In this document: positions 7,895-16,071 of the stretch, one piece after another
How positions within the stretch are numbered: position 1 is the first letter of the stretch
Layout: the number at the start of each line of letters is the position of its first letter
From: Colicola sp016286205
Lineage (GTDB): Bacteria > Bacteroidota > Bacteroidia > Bacteroidales > Paludibacteraceae
Assembly: GCA_016286205.1 (NCBI GenBank)
Contig: JAEESF010000004.1
Location: 118,125-182,124 of the forward strand
Length of the DNA stretch: 64,000 bases
Direction: 5' to 3'
Program-made: the position numbers and the translations under genes
Notes under the pieces: generated by a model
Databases searched by the model: none
What the model saw: only the letters and a program-made list of their open reading frames with translations
Told to the model about the DNA's origin: nothing

Positions 7895-9001
7895 TTATTT
7901 GAGCAGTGAATTAATATCGAGTGTTATGCCGGCTTGGTACGAGAAGTTGGACTTAGTCATCTGGCTAAGTGCGAAACCGACGCGCACCTGCTTGATTCGT
8001 ACTCCAGCGCCCAGTGAGAAGCCGGCCAGCGAGCGTTGGTCCACCAGATTGAGTTCGGCACGACGACGATGGTTGTAGCTGAGAGCGATATAGAATCGTT
8101 CGCTCTTGGGCACCACTTCGATTGACCAAATAGTATGGCGGAAAAGCATGTCGTACCATTTGATATCGTGCGGCAGGAAATCGCCCGTCGTGGGACTCTT
8201 GTCCAAGCTGGTCCATTCGTAGTTGAGATACCATGTCTGCATATTGTGTATCTGCAGGTGGAAACGCAGCGGAGCATGCTTGATGCGATAGGTTAGACCG
8301 AGTTGCAGATTGAGTGGAAGCATCTCATGATTGGAGCCTCCTTCTTCGGAATAGAACCCCTTGAGTTGCCAGCCTATGTTTTGCAACACCAGACCCATCT
8401 GGAATGTGGAGTCGGGCAACTGGAAATGTGCGCCGACATCGGCTCCGATAGCGAAGGACGAATAGTGCTCGTAGATGCTATAAACCGGCTTGAGTGTTAC
8501 ACCCACCTTGAACATCTTGTTCAGTTGGCGAGCATACATGACATCAATCAAGATATCGCGTGCCCCGAACGTGCCACCCGTGAGATGGCCATCCTCATCA
8601 GCATACTGCATCTTGCCGTAATCGAGATAATGGATGCCGACTGCAAAATAGTTGGGTTTGTCGGGCTCACCTTCTCCCTGAAAGGCCGGTTCGATCTTTG
8701 ATCGTCCGAAATTGTGGCCGTAGAGCACCGAACCAAACATAGTGCCCGGTAGATAGTAAGAGAAATTGAGTTGCAGCACTTTGTCTGTCTCGTTGTGCAG
8801 CAAAGCAGGATTGCACATACCCATCGACACGTCTCCATCGCTGAGACTAACGTTGCTGCCACCCAGCGCATTGATGCGTGACGAAGCCGGCAGACTCATA
8901 AACGAGAACACCGACCGGCCTGCGTTAGACACCTGCGCTACAGAAGTCACAAACGGTAAGGCGCAAAGGGCCAAGGATACTATGTGTTTGCATATAGCCA
9001 C
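7895..9001 (-). CDS. porQ: PorQ-like type IX secretion protein
   Basis: A 368-residue secreted or outer-membrane protein of the PorV/PorQ (DUF3308-like) family. Family features are the N-terminal FSFMSLPASSRINALGGSNVS, the CNPALL motif and a beta-barrel pattern to the end. PorQ belongs to the type IX secretion attachment complex with PorU, PorV and PorZ. I chose a GTG start (9001-8999). It is the first in-frame start after the promoter and gives a normal signal peptide (ICKHIVSLALCALPFVTSVAQ). ATG codons further upstream would lie above the promoter. This is the only T9SS gene in the window. Confidence 0.8.
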   Translation of the reverse strand: MAICKHIVSLALCALPFVTSVAQVSNAGRSVFSFMSLPASSRINALGGSNVSLSDGDVSMGMCNPALLHNETDKVLQLNFSYYLPGTMFGSVLYGHNFGRSKIEPAFQGEGEPDKPNYFAVGIHYLDYGKMQYADEDGHLTGGTFGARDILIDVMYARQLNKMFKVGVTLKPVYSIYEHYSSFAIGADVGAHFQLPDSTFQMGLVLQNIGWQLKGFYSEEGGSNHEMLPLNLQLGLTYRIKHAPLRFHLQIHNMQTWYLNYEWTSLDKSPTTGDFLPHDIKWYDMLFRHTIWSIEVVPKSERFYIALSYNHRRRAELNLVDQRSLAGFSLGAGVRIKQVRVGFALSQMTKSNFSYQAGITLDINSLLK

Positions 9002-9024
9002 ACTACGGCAAATTAAATTCGGTG

Positions 9025-9056
9025 CAAAGGTACAAAGAAATTTGCATGTATGCAAA
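9025..9056 (-). promoter_or_regulatory. porQ-cmk-ispH promoter
   Basis: TTTG (9056-9053) and TACCTTTG (9032-9025) are 20 bp apart on the minus strand. The -33 region again lies in a TTTGCATGTATGCAAA-like near-palindrome. Confidence 0.75.
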
Positions 9057-9122
9057 CAATTGGTGATTTTCTTGCCAAACCGGCAATTTATGCAGGCATA
9101 ATCGTTTTTTTTTGAAGAAACC

Positions 9123-9153
9123 TTGCACATTTGGAAAATTTGTAGTACCTTTG
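9123..9153 (+). promoter_or_regulatory. sdhCAB promoter
   Basis: TTG (9123-9125) and TACCTTTG (9146-9153) are 20 bp apart, followed by TTTGCAGCCGCAAA at the start point. The upstream TATGCAGGCATAATCGTTTTTT stretch (9088-9110) recurs before the AraC-type gene (39231-39254). Confidence 0.8.
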
Positions 9154-9230
9154 CAGCCGCAAAGGTGTGCACAAACAAAAAAAATACACAAAAAACGATA
9201 ATAATAATTCACTAAAAACAAACAATCTTT

Positions 9231-9923
9231 ATGTGGTTAAAAGATTCATCTATCGGCCGTAAGTTTGTGATGGCCCTGAGTGGAGCAGCATTGGTCTTTT
9301 TCTTGCTGTTCCATGGTTGTATGAACCTTGCGCTGGTATTCAGCGAAGAGGCCTACAACACTATCTGTAGCCTGTTAGGCGCTAACTGGTATGCCGTAGT
9401 AGGCTCGCTGGGAATAGCATTCCTGGTGCTGGTGCATTTTTGCTATGGTCTGTATCTCACGATTCAGAATCGCGCAGCACGCGGTAATGATCGTTACGAA
9501 GTACGCGCAAAGAAAGAAGGTGTGACTTGGGAATCGGAGAACATGCTCGTTCTGGGTTTTGTGATTCTCGGCTTCCTCTGTTTGCACCTCTACAATTTCT
9601 GGTTTAAGATGCAGTTCGCTGAGTTAACCGGTATCGAGACCGGCGCTTTCGACCCGCAGAACGGGGCTGCCTATGTAAAAGCACTATTTACCGAGCCTGT
9701 TTGGGGCCAGGTTTATTGCGTGCTCTACCTTCTTTGGTTCGTAGTACTCTGGCTTCACCTCAATCACGGTGTGGGCTCTGCTATGACTTCTATGGGACTC
9801 AACAACCTCAAGTGGCAAAAACGCGTAGAGGTGATTAGTACAATCATGGCTACTCTTGTTGTGCTGCCTTTTGCCGCAGTGGTGCTATATTATCTAGGAA
9901 TGGGAATCGGAATGCTTTGCTAA
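9231..9923 (+). CDS. sdhC: Succinate dehydrogenase / fumarate reductase cytochrome b subunit
   Basis: A 230-residue membrane anchor with five hydrophobic helices, of the Bacteroidota b558 type. Heme-ligand histidines are expected among LLFHGCMNL, VLVHFCYGLY, LCLHLYNFW and LWLHLNHGVG. It anchors the flavoprotein and iron-sulfur subunits to the inner membrane and exchanges electrons with menaquinone. It is first in the sdhCAB operon, 24 nt before sdhA. In anaerobic Bacteroidales the complex usually works as a fumarate reductase. Confidence 0.93.
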   Translation: MWLKDSSIGRKFVMALSGAALVFFLLFHGCMNLALVFSEEAYNTICSLLGANWYAVVGSLGIAFLVLVHFCYGLYLTIQNRAARGNDRYEVRAKKEGVTWESENMLVLGFVILGFLCLHLYNFWFKMQFAELTGIETGAFDPQNGAAYVKALFTEPVWGQVYCVLYLLWFVVLWLHLNHGVGSAMTSMGLNNLKWQKRVEVISTIMATLVVLPFAAVVLYYLGMGIGMLC

Positions 9924-9947
9924 AGCAATTTTAAATTTGAATGTATT

Positions 9948-12050
9948 ATGGCAAAGAAAGAAGAAATAATCGAGACAGCTAAGAAGACTGTTAAGAAAGC
10001 AGCCGTAAAGGCTGCAAAGAAAGCTGTGGAAGCAGCAGAAGTTGTAGTGGAAAAGGCCGCAAAGAAAGTGAAGGAAGCTCAGATACCCGTTATCACTCCG
10101 GAGATGGCTAAGATACCTGTCGGTCCGCTGGAGCAGAAATGGACGAACTATAAGAATCATCAGAAACTGGTTAATCCCGCTAACAAACGTCGTTTGGACA
10201 TCATCGTTGTCGGAACCGGTTTGGCCGGTGCCAGTGCTGCCGCTTCGTTGGCAGAGATGGGATTCAACGTACTGAACTTCTGTATCCAAGATAGTCCGCG
10301 TCGTGCGCACAGTATAGCAGCACAAGGCGGTATCAATGCTGCGAAGAACTATCAGAATGACGGAGACTCGGTTTATCGTCTCTATTATGATACCATCAAG
10401 GGCGGCGACTACCGTGCTCGTGAGGCGAACGTATATCGTCTGGCTGAGGTCAGCAACAATATCATTGACCAGTGCGTAGCACAAGGTGTTCCTTTTGCTC
10501 GCGAATACGGAGGTCTGCTGGACAACCGTTCGTTCGGTGGAGCACAGGTGAGCCGTACATTCTACGCTAAGGGTCAGACCGGTCAGCAATTGTTGCTGGG
10601 AGCCTATAGCGCACTGAGCCGTCAGATAGGTAAAGGTAAAGTGAAGATGTACACCCGCTACGAGATGCTGGACATCGTGCTGATTGCGGATGAGAACGGC
10701 GAGAAGCGTGCACGTGGTATCATCGCTCGCAACCTGGTGACCGGTCGCATTGAGCGTTTCTTCGGTCATGCAGTGGTAGTTGGTTCGGGCGGATACGGCA
10801 ATACCTTCTTCCTGAGTACAAACGCAATGGCATCGAATGGTTCGGCTGCTATGCAGATGTATCGTCATGGTGCCTATTTTGCTAACCCATGCTATGCACA
10901 GATTCACCCGACCTGTATTCCTAAGCACGGTGATTTCCAGAGCAAACTGACCCTGATGTCCGAATCGCTTCGTAACGACGGACGTATCTGGGTACCGAAG
11001 AAACTGGAGGACGCTAAACGTCTGCAGGCAGGTGAGATCAAGGGACGCGATATACCTGAGGAAGATCGCGATTACTACTTGGAGCGTCGCTATCCGGCAT
11101 TCGGAAACCTCGTTCCGCGTGACGTGGCCAGCCGTGCTGCCAAAGAGCGCTGCGACAAGGGCTACGGCGTGAACAATACCGGCCTGGCAGTATTCCTAGA
11201 TTTCAGCGAAGCTATCCAACGTCTGGGTAAAGATGTAGTGGCTCAGAAATACGGCAACCTCTTCCAGATGTATGAGAAAATCGTGGACGAGAATCCGTAC
11301 GAGAACCCGATGATGATCTTCCCGGCTATCCACTACACGATGGGTGGTATCTGGGTTGACTATGAGCTGCAAACCAGCGTTAAGGGTCTGTTCTGTATCG
11401 GTGAGGCTAACTTCTCCGACCACGGAGCTAACCGTCTGGGTGCTTCGGCCCTGATGCAAGGTCTGGCTGACGGATATTTCGTACTGCCTTATACTATCCA
11501 AAACTACCTGAGCGACCAGATTGGTGTTCCTCGTATGAGTACCGATCTGCCTGAGTTTGCTGAGGCGGAGAAAACTGTTCAAGATAAGATAGACCGCCTG
11601 ATGGCTATCCAAGGTAAGCGTTCGGTTGACTCGATCCACAAAGAACTAGGTCTCATCATGTGGGACTTCGTCGGCATGGGTCGTACCGCTGAGGGCTTGA
11701 AGGAAGGTATCAAGAAGATCGATGCCATCAAGAAAGAATTCTGGACCAATGTCTATATTCCGGGCGATGCTAACCATCTGAACAACGAACTGGAGAAAGC
11801 CCTTCGTCTGGCTGACTTTATCGAGATAGGCCGTCTGATGGCTGTCGATGCTCTACATCGTGAAGAGAGCTGCGGTGGTCACTTCCGCGAGGAATACCAG
11901 ACACCGGAAGGCGAGGCTCTCCGTCAGGACGATAAGTTCAGCTATGTAGGTTGCTGGAAATATATGGGCGAAGGCCAAGAGCCGCAACTCATAAAGGAAC
12001 CGCTTGACTACGAATTCACGGAACGTAAAACACGTAACTACAAGAATTAA
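9948..12050 (+). CDS. sdhA: Succinate dehydrogenase / fumarate reductase flavoprotein subunit
   Basis: A 700-residue catalytic subunit that interconverts fumarate and succinate. The FAD-binding GTGLAGASAAASL motif starts near residue 88. RRAHSIAAQGGINAAKNY contains the histidine that binds FAD covalently. HPTCIPKHGDF and the C-terminal REESCGGHFREE region are catalytic or family hallmarks. Residues 1-45 are unusual: a Lys/Ala/Glu-rich repeat (KKTVKKAAVKAAKKAVEAA...) precedes the normal start region (VGPLEQKWTNYKNHQKL). I know this subunit from Bacteroidota as about 640-660 residues, so the extension looks like an addition. It may be a coiled or DNA/lipid-binding amphipathic tail. Confidence 0.95.
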   Translation: MAKKEEIIETAKKTVKKAAVKAAKKAVEAAEVVVEKAAKKVKEAQIPVITPEMAKIPVGPLEQKWTNYKNHQKLVNPANKRRLDIIVVGTGLAGASAAASLAEMGFNVLNFCIQDSPRRAHSIAAQGGINAAKNYQNDGDSVYRLYYDTIKGGDYRAREANVYRLAEVSNNIIDQCVAQGVPFAREYGGLLDNRSFGGAQVSRTFYAKGQTGQQLLLGAYSALSRQIGKGKVKMYTRYEMLDIVLIADENGEKRARGIIARNLVTGRIERFFGHAVVVGSGGYGNTFFLSTNAMASNGSAAMQMYRHGAYFANPCYAQIHPTCIPKHGDFQSKLTLMSESLRNDGRIWVPKKLEDAKRLQAGEIKGRDIPEEDRDYYLERRYPAFGNLVPRDVASRAAKERCDKGYGVNNTGLAVFLDFSEAIQRLGKDVVAQKYGNLFQMYEKIVDENPYENPMMIFPAIHYTMGGIWVDYELQTSVKGLFCIGEANFSDHGANRLGASALMQGLADGYFVLPYTIQNYLSDQIGVPRMSTDLPEFAEAEKTVQDKIDRLMAIQGKRSVDSIHKELGLIMWDFVGMGRTAEGLKEGIKKIDAIKKEFWTNVYIPGDANHLNNELEKALRLADFIEIGRLMAVDALHREESCGGHFREEYQTPEGEALRQDDKFSYVGCWKYMGEGQEPQLIKEPLDYEFTERKTRNYKN

Positions 12051-12058
12051 TGTGGAAG

Positions 12059-12086
12059 GTTTAATGTTTAATGATTAACGATTATG
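12059..12086. repeat. 7-bp array abutting the sdhB start codon
   Basis: gtttaat, gtttaat, gattaac, gattatg: the ATG of sdhB (12084) is the end of the last 7-mer. Confidence 0.75.
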
Positions 12087-12839
12087 GATCAATACATTGA
12101 TATTAAGGTTCGTGTTTGGAGACAAGCAGGACCCAAGGCTCAGGGACATTTCGAGACCTACGAGCTGAAACATGTTTTCCAAGGTGCATCGTTCCTAGAG
12201 ATGATCGACATCCTGAACGAGCAGCTGATAGCGGAGCACAAAGACCCTGTGACCTACGATCACGATTGCCGTGAGGGTATATGTGGTATGTGCTCGATGT
12301 ATGTGAACGGTCACCCGCACGGACCAGACAGTGCGATTACCACTTGTCAGCTGCACATGCGTAAGTTCAAAGACGGCGAGACCATCACCGTAGAGCCATG
12401 GCGTAGCCGTGCGTTCCCTGTAATCAAAGACCTGATGGTAGATCGTCAGGCGTACGACAAGATCATGCAGGCCGGTGGTTTCGTTAGCGTCAATACCGGT
12501 GGTGTGCCTGATGCCAACGCCATACCTATTCCAAAGCCGGTAGCCGACGAGGCTATGGATGCAGCCAGCTGTATCGGTTGCGGTGCGTGTGCTGCGGCTT
12601 GTAAGAACGGATCGGCTATGCTGTTCGTTGCGGCTAAGGTGAGCCAACTGGCTCTGCTGCCGCAAGGCAAGATCGAGGCTGCTCAGCGTGCTAAGGCTAT
12701 GGTGGCTAAGATGGATGAACTCGGATTCGGTAACTGCACCAACACCGGCGCTTGCGCTGCTGAGTGCCCGAAGAGCGTTAGCTTGGCCAATATTGCGCGT
12801 TTGAACCGCGAGTTCCTTTGCGCTAAGTTTAAGGACTAA
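12084..12839 (+). CDS. sdhB: Succinate dehydrogenase / fumarate reductase iron-sulfur subunit
   Basis: A 251-residue electron-transfer subunit linking FAD to the quinone site. Cluster ligands are visible: HDCREGICGMC ([2Fe-2S]), CIGCGACAAACKNG and CTNTGACAAECPKSV ([4Fe-4S] and [3Fe-4S]). It is last in the operon. The 33-nt gap after sdhA consists largely of a 7-bp array, and another array (12843-12870) begins 3 nt after its stop codon. Confidence 0.96.
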   Translation: MDQYIDIKVRVWRQAGPKAQGHFETYELKHVFQGASFLEMIDILNEQLIAEHKDPVTYDHDCREGICGMCSMYVNGHPHGPDSAITTCQLHMRKFKDGETITVEPWRSRAFPVIKDLMVDRQAYDKIMQAGGFVSVNTGGVPDANAIPIPKPVADEAMDAASCIGCGACAAACKNGSAMLFVAAKVSQLALLPQGKIEAAQRAKAMVAKMDELGFGNCTNTGACAAECPKSVSLANIARLNREFLCAKFKD

Positions 12840-12842
12840 TAT

Positions 12843-12870
12843 AGTCGAAAGTCAAAAGTCGAAAGTCGAC
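12843..12870. repeat. 7-bp array after sdhB
   Basis: agtcgaa, agtcaaa, agtcgaa, agtcgac: four phased 7-mers of the same agtcaaa family as at 1922 and 3910. Confidence 0.85.
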
Positions 12871-12880
12871 AGAACTAGCT

Positions 12881-12905
12881 CGAGGGCGGTTGATATCCGC
12901 CCTCG
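12881..12905 (+). terminator. Hairpin after sdhCAB
   Basis: CGAGGGCGG and CCGCCCTCG form a 9-bp stem with a 7-nt loop. No T-run follows, so termination is uncertain; it may act as an mRNA 3'-end stabiliser. Confidence 0.5.
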
Positions 12906-12932
12906 ATGCACAATATTCTACAGAGAATGATT

Positions 12933-14972
12933 ATGAAAAAAATATTCTTATTTTTACTTTTGCTGCCTGCGATGGTAGCGCAAGCGGCAGATTATAAAAC
13001 GGTAAATGAGATCATAAGCGTTTATAATGCGCTCAATTTGACGGATGGAACCCAATCAACGGATACTTATACGGTACGTGGATATGTGACAAAGTGGAAG
13101 AGTGGCTATCCTAGTTATCAGAATGCTGATTTCTTTATTGATGATTCGTCAACAGGCTCGACTAGTCTGTTGGAATGTTTCCGTTTGACGGGTCAAACAG
13201 ATGAAGACAAACGCGAGTTGTCGGTAGGCGACTATGTAGAGGTTACCGGTTATTTGAAGAACTATGGAGGTAGAGCGGAAATAGTAAGCGGTTCATTCCA
13301 CGTATTGTCGGGTGAAGTATGGACGCCGGTGCCTATCAGTATCAGTGAATTTATTTCCAAGAACGATGGCAAGCGCTATATCTTGACAGGTGTTGTAACC
13401 AGTTTCGTAAGCGAACAGTATTGCAATCTGTATATAGAGGACGCGACGGGTAGTATCTATGTCTATGGTCTGAAAGACGCTAATGGAGCATCGACGACTT
13501 TTAGCGCTTTAGGGCTGGAGGTGAATGATACATTGACCTTGACCGCTGTATATCAGTATTACAACAATACGACGCCCGAAGCAACGAGTGCCCGCTATGT
13601 GAGCCATTCCAAACCAATCGTGCCTCCCGATCCGATCGACACCACCAAGACCGAAGTGGATTTTGAGACTGATTTTGCCGGTGGCTGGACTCCGTGGATA
13701 GGCAAGACGCTGACTTTCACCAACGATTTCTACCTGTGCAACACCAGTACTAATGTGGTGGCTCCGCATCGTTTGCGTAGCCCGGAAGAGTATGGAGAGG
13801 AAGGCACATCGGCTTATACGCAGGCGATAGCCAAGAATACGAACGATAGCTGTATGCTGAGCGGAGTTTATTTCCAGTATGGTTGCCGTCCGGGTGCTAT
13901 CATTCGCGGATTGCAAGCAACAGTGACTTCGGCTAACCATTTGGAAGCAACAAATAGTCCAACCATTATCTACAATGAATTTCCGACAGAGCGTCCTGAT
14001 CTAGGTAATGCGAATGTGGTGATATGCGGTGCCAACCTGGAGAACTTCTTTGTGACGCTGGGCGGTTATGCTGGTGCCACAACAGAGGAGCGTTTGGCTA
14101 GGCAGAAAATAAAGATATCCAGTGGTTTGTACCACATGGACGCGGATATCTACGCTCTCTGTGAAGTGGAGCAAGGTAACCGTGCTTCGTCCGTTTTGGT
14201 GGAGATGCTGAATGATCTAGCAGGAGCAGACCGATACGACTGGGTAAATGCCGGTTTCGAATATGCCGACCAGATTATGGTATGCTATATCTACCGCAAG
14301 GATAAGATAGAGCCGGTGGGCAACTACATCACTCCGTATAGCGCTTCCAACTATACCTATCACTCTCGCGAGGCTATTCAGTGTTTCCGTCACAAGGCTA
14401 CGGGGGAGAAATTTAATATCTCGCTCAATCACTTCAAGGCAAAAGACAGCTATAGCGATACAGGTGATGGAACGCGTCAAAGCAACATGAGGCAGGTAAC
14501 CTATTACCTGGACGACGCTGCTGAAAATGATCCGGATATATTGGTCATGGGTGACCTGAACGCTTATACGATGGAGGAGTCGAACCTGATTCTGACTCGC
14601 GACAAAGGTTATACCGACCTGTTGATGCAGTATGACCCGAATGGTTATAGTTATGTTTATAATGATTTGGTAGGTTATCTCGACCATGCGTATGCTAATT
14701 CCAGTATGGCAGCTCAGGTTACTAAGGCTGTGCCTTACCACTTGAATGCCGATACCGACGAGTGGAACTATTGCTACAAGAGTAGCAACACATCGATGTA
14801 TCGTTATGCTGACCACGATCCTATTCTAGTAGGACTGAAACTGGGTAATGACACAACGGCGATTGATGAAATCAACGTCAATGAGTCGGCTGTTAAGGTG
14901 ATGCGTGATGGCCAGTTGATTATCATCCGTGGTGGCGCGCAGTATTCCGTAACGGGTGTAAGATTGCAATAA
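12933..14972 (+). CDS. Secreted endonuclease/exonuclease/phosphatase-family protein with OB-like domains and a short C-terminal tail
   Basis: A 679-residue secreted protein. The chosen ATG (12933) gives a clear signal peptide (MKKIFLFLLLLPAMVAQA); the upstream ATG at 12906 lies against the preceding hairpin. Residues about 25-130 and 140-220 look like two OB-fold modules (YTVRGYVTKW..., RYILTGVVTSF...). Residues about 365-650 are an EEP (DNase I-like) domain: ICGANLENFF, LCEVEQGN, SLNHFKAKD, VMGDLNAYTMEE, GYLDHAYA and the final RYADHDPILVGL. The C-terminus (VKVMRDGQLIIIRGGAQY...) matches a short tail shared with two other secreted proteins here. A likely job is extracellular DNA degradation. 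A shorter relative is at 62,075-63,355. Confidence 0.8.
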   Translation: MKKIFLFLLLLPAMVAQAADYKTVNEIISVYNALNLTDGTQSTDTYTVRGYVTKWKSGYPSYQNADFFIDDSSTGSTSLLECFRLTGQTDEDKRELSVGDYVEVTGYLKNYGGRAEIVSGSFHVLSGEVWTPVPISISEFISKNDGKRYILTGVVTSFVSEQYCNLYIEDATGSIYVYGLKDANGASTTFSALGLEVNDTLTLTAVYQYYNNTTPEATSARYVSHSKPIVPPDPIDTTKTEVDFETDFAGGWTPWIGKTLTFTNDFYLCNTSTNVVAPHRLRSPEEYGEEGTSAYTQAIAKNTNDSCMLSGVYFQYGCRPGAIIRGLQATVTSANHLEATNSPTIIYNEFPTERPDLGNANVVICGANLENFFVTLGGYAGATTEERLARQKIKISSGLYHMDADIYALCEVEQGNRASSVLVEMLNDLAGADRYDWVNAGFEYADQIMVCYIYRKDKIEPVGNYITPYSASNYTYHSREAIQCFRHKATGEKFNISLNHFKAKDSYSDTGDGTRQSNMRQVTYYLDDAAENDPDILVMGDLNAYTMEESNLILTRDKGYTDLLMQYDPNGYSYVYNDLVGYLDHAYANSSMAAQVTKAVPYHLNADTDEWNYCYKSSNTSMYRYADHDPILVGLKLGNDTTAIDEINVNESAVKVMRDGQLIIIRGGAQYSVTGVRLQ

Positions 14973-14991
14973 TCACAGTGTACATAGAACA

Positions 14992-15022
14992 ATAACAACC
15001 ACCTCTCGCGGGGTGGTTGTTA
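14992..15022. terminator. Terminator between convergent genes
   Basis: ATAACAACCACC and GGTGGTTGTTAT form a 12-bp stem with a 7-nt loop, flanked by A/T-rich sequence. It can serve both the nuclease-like gene and the minus-strand genes coming from the right. Confidence 0.8.
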
Positions 15023-15082
15023 TTTTGATAACAGGCTTTCGCCGTAGGAACATTAATACGCTTTTCGTTCGAATCCCAGATG

Positions 15083-15463
15083 TTATGGGTTCTGAGCATC
15101 GTAAGCTTGACCGCAAACGTACCAGAGGTAGGCAGTAAAGGTCTTCTTTCCGTCTGCAAGGTCCCTCTGTGCAACAAATGCCGCTTGGTCGCTGGCGATG
15201 GTACCCAGGTTCTGACGACGTGCAACGACTGCACGTGAAACAGCGGCAAAACGGGCACGGATATCCAGTTCGTGTTGCGATGGCAAAGTGGATCGTTTCA
15301 CCTTCTTGCGCAGGTACAATCGTGTACAACTATTACTGGTAGTAGCCGCAATGCGGTGCGTACCGAGCAACATCTTATTGCAAGAATGCTGTCCACGTTT
15401 ACTTGGTTTTGACAATGCGCCTGATACCGCATCGATACCGGCGCTCCATTCTACGTGTGCCAT
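15083..15463 (-). CDS. Small unknown protein of a Bacteroidales two-gene unit
   Basis: A 126-residue basic protein starting MAHVEWSAGIDAVSGALSK, with THRIAATTSNSC, LYLRKKVKRSTLPSQHEL and a C-terminal TFTAYLWYVCGQAYD. I recall similar small proteins in other Bacteroidales but no known function. It starts 4 nt after the stop of the upstream unknown gene, so the two are probably co-transcribed. Two other minus-strand frames here (14,923-15,258 and 14,973-15,329) are likely shadows. There is no signal peptide or membrane segment; the Arg/Lys-rich centre could bind nucleic acid. Confidence 0.6.
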   Translation of the reverse strand: MAHVEWSAGIDAVSGALSKPSKRGQHSCNKMLLGTHRIAATTSNSCTRLYLRKKVKRSTLPSQHELDIRARFAAVSRAVVARRQNLGTIASDQAAFVAQRDLADGKKTFTAYLWYVCGQAYDAQNP

Positions 15464-15467
15464 ATCA

Positions 15468-15800
15468 TTAAGGGTTTTCAGGGGTTAATGATTGGAGGTA
15501 GAATTTACGGAAAGCATAACCATACAGAGTCTTGCACCTGTGCTGTTGCAACCACTCGTCGCGGAGTGCAGCTTTCTGCTGAGCATCGGCAAAGGCAGTC
15601 TTGACCTGTGCATGAATCGTTTTGAACTTTTCTTGCACGGTCTGCTGCGCAGCCGAAGGCGGGTCGTTGGTAACAGGATGTTTGAGACGGATGCCAATAA
15701 CTTGGTCATCAAACTTGCGAACTTTGGTAAAAACCTTATCAGTTCGCGCATACTTACCCTTCATCGTATCGATGTGGGTCATAGGCTCTATTTTAGCCAT
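15468..15800 (-). CDS. Small unknown protein, paralogue of 20,667-21,041
   Basis: A 110-residue protein starting MAKIEPMTHIDTMKGKYART. It aligns along its length with the protein at 20,667-21,041 (MAKVEP..F.GK.S at the N-terminus, PVTND..SAAQQTVQEKF against PYSGPLSDSQQTVVNAF in the middle, and a C-terminal TLYGYAFRKFY against TLRGFIIASL). I placed the start at 15,800 because the conserved MAK(I/V)EP begins there; an upstream ATG at 15,893 would add 31 unrelated residues. Function unknown. Confidence 0.6.
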   Translation of the reverse strand: MAKIEPMTHIDTMKGKYARTDKVFTKVRKFDDQVIGIRLKHPVTNDPPSAAQQTVQEKFKTIHAQVKTAFADAQQKAALRDEWLQQHRCKTLYGYAFRKFYLQSLTPENP

Positions 15801-15967
15801 TGTGATAAAACGGTTGCGTATATCCAGCCGTGAAGGTTTCGTGAATAAATAAAATAACTGATATGGACTTACCATGTTTATGTACACTAGCATGTATTAC
15901 CATATAAAATCGTCAAGAAGGGTCTTCAAAACAAAAGAAGCGGCCATCATCTTTTCGAAATCGGTGG

Positions 15968-15998
15968 CAAAAGTACAATAAAAAAAGCAACCCTGCAA
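15968..15998 (-). promoter_or_regulatory. Promoter of the small unknown gene pair
   Basis: TTG (15998-15996) and TACTTTTG (15975-15968) on the minus strand, 20 bp apart. The leader to the start at 15,800 is about 160 nt with no recognisable gene. Confidence 0.65.
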
Positions 15999-16016
15999 GA
16001 GGCAAGATTGCTATCT

Positions 16017-16071
16017 GCAAAGAGTCTGCAAGAACTCTGCAAAGATGTTGAAAGAATGCTGCAAGATTTTA
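16017..16071. repeat. 11-bp tandem array
   Basis: gcaaagagtct, gcaagaactct, gcaaagatgtt, gaaagaatgct, gcaagatttta: five units in 11-bp phase. It ends on the stop codon of the minus-strand gene 16,069-17,244. Confidence 0.65.

Noticed and set aside
9894..10928. 344-codon minus-strand frame under sdhA
   Set aside because: It runs antisense to the strongly conserved sdhC/sdhA genes; its Cys/Leu/Thr-rich composition is typical of a shadow frame.
12906..12932. Earlier ATG for the secreted nuclease-like protein
   Set aside because: It lies directly against the hairpin 12881-12905. The later ATG gives a normal signal peptide.
14973..15329. Other minus-strand frames overlapping 15,083-15,463
   Set aside because: They overlap the terminator region and lack the features I recall from the MAHVEWSAGIDAVSGAL family.
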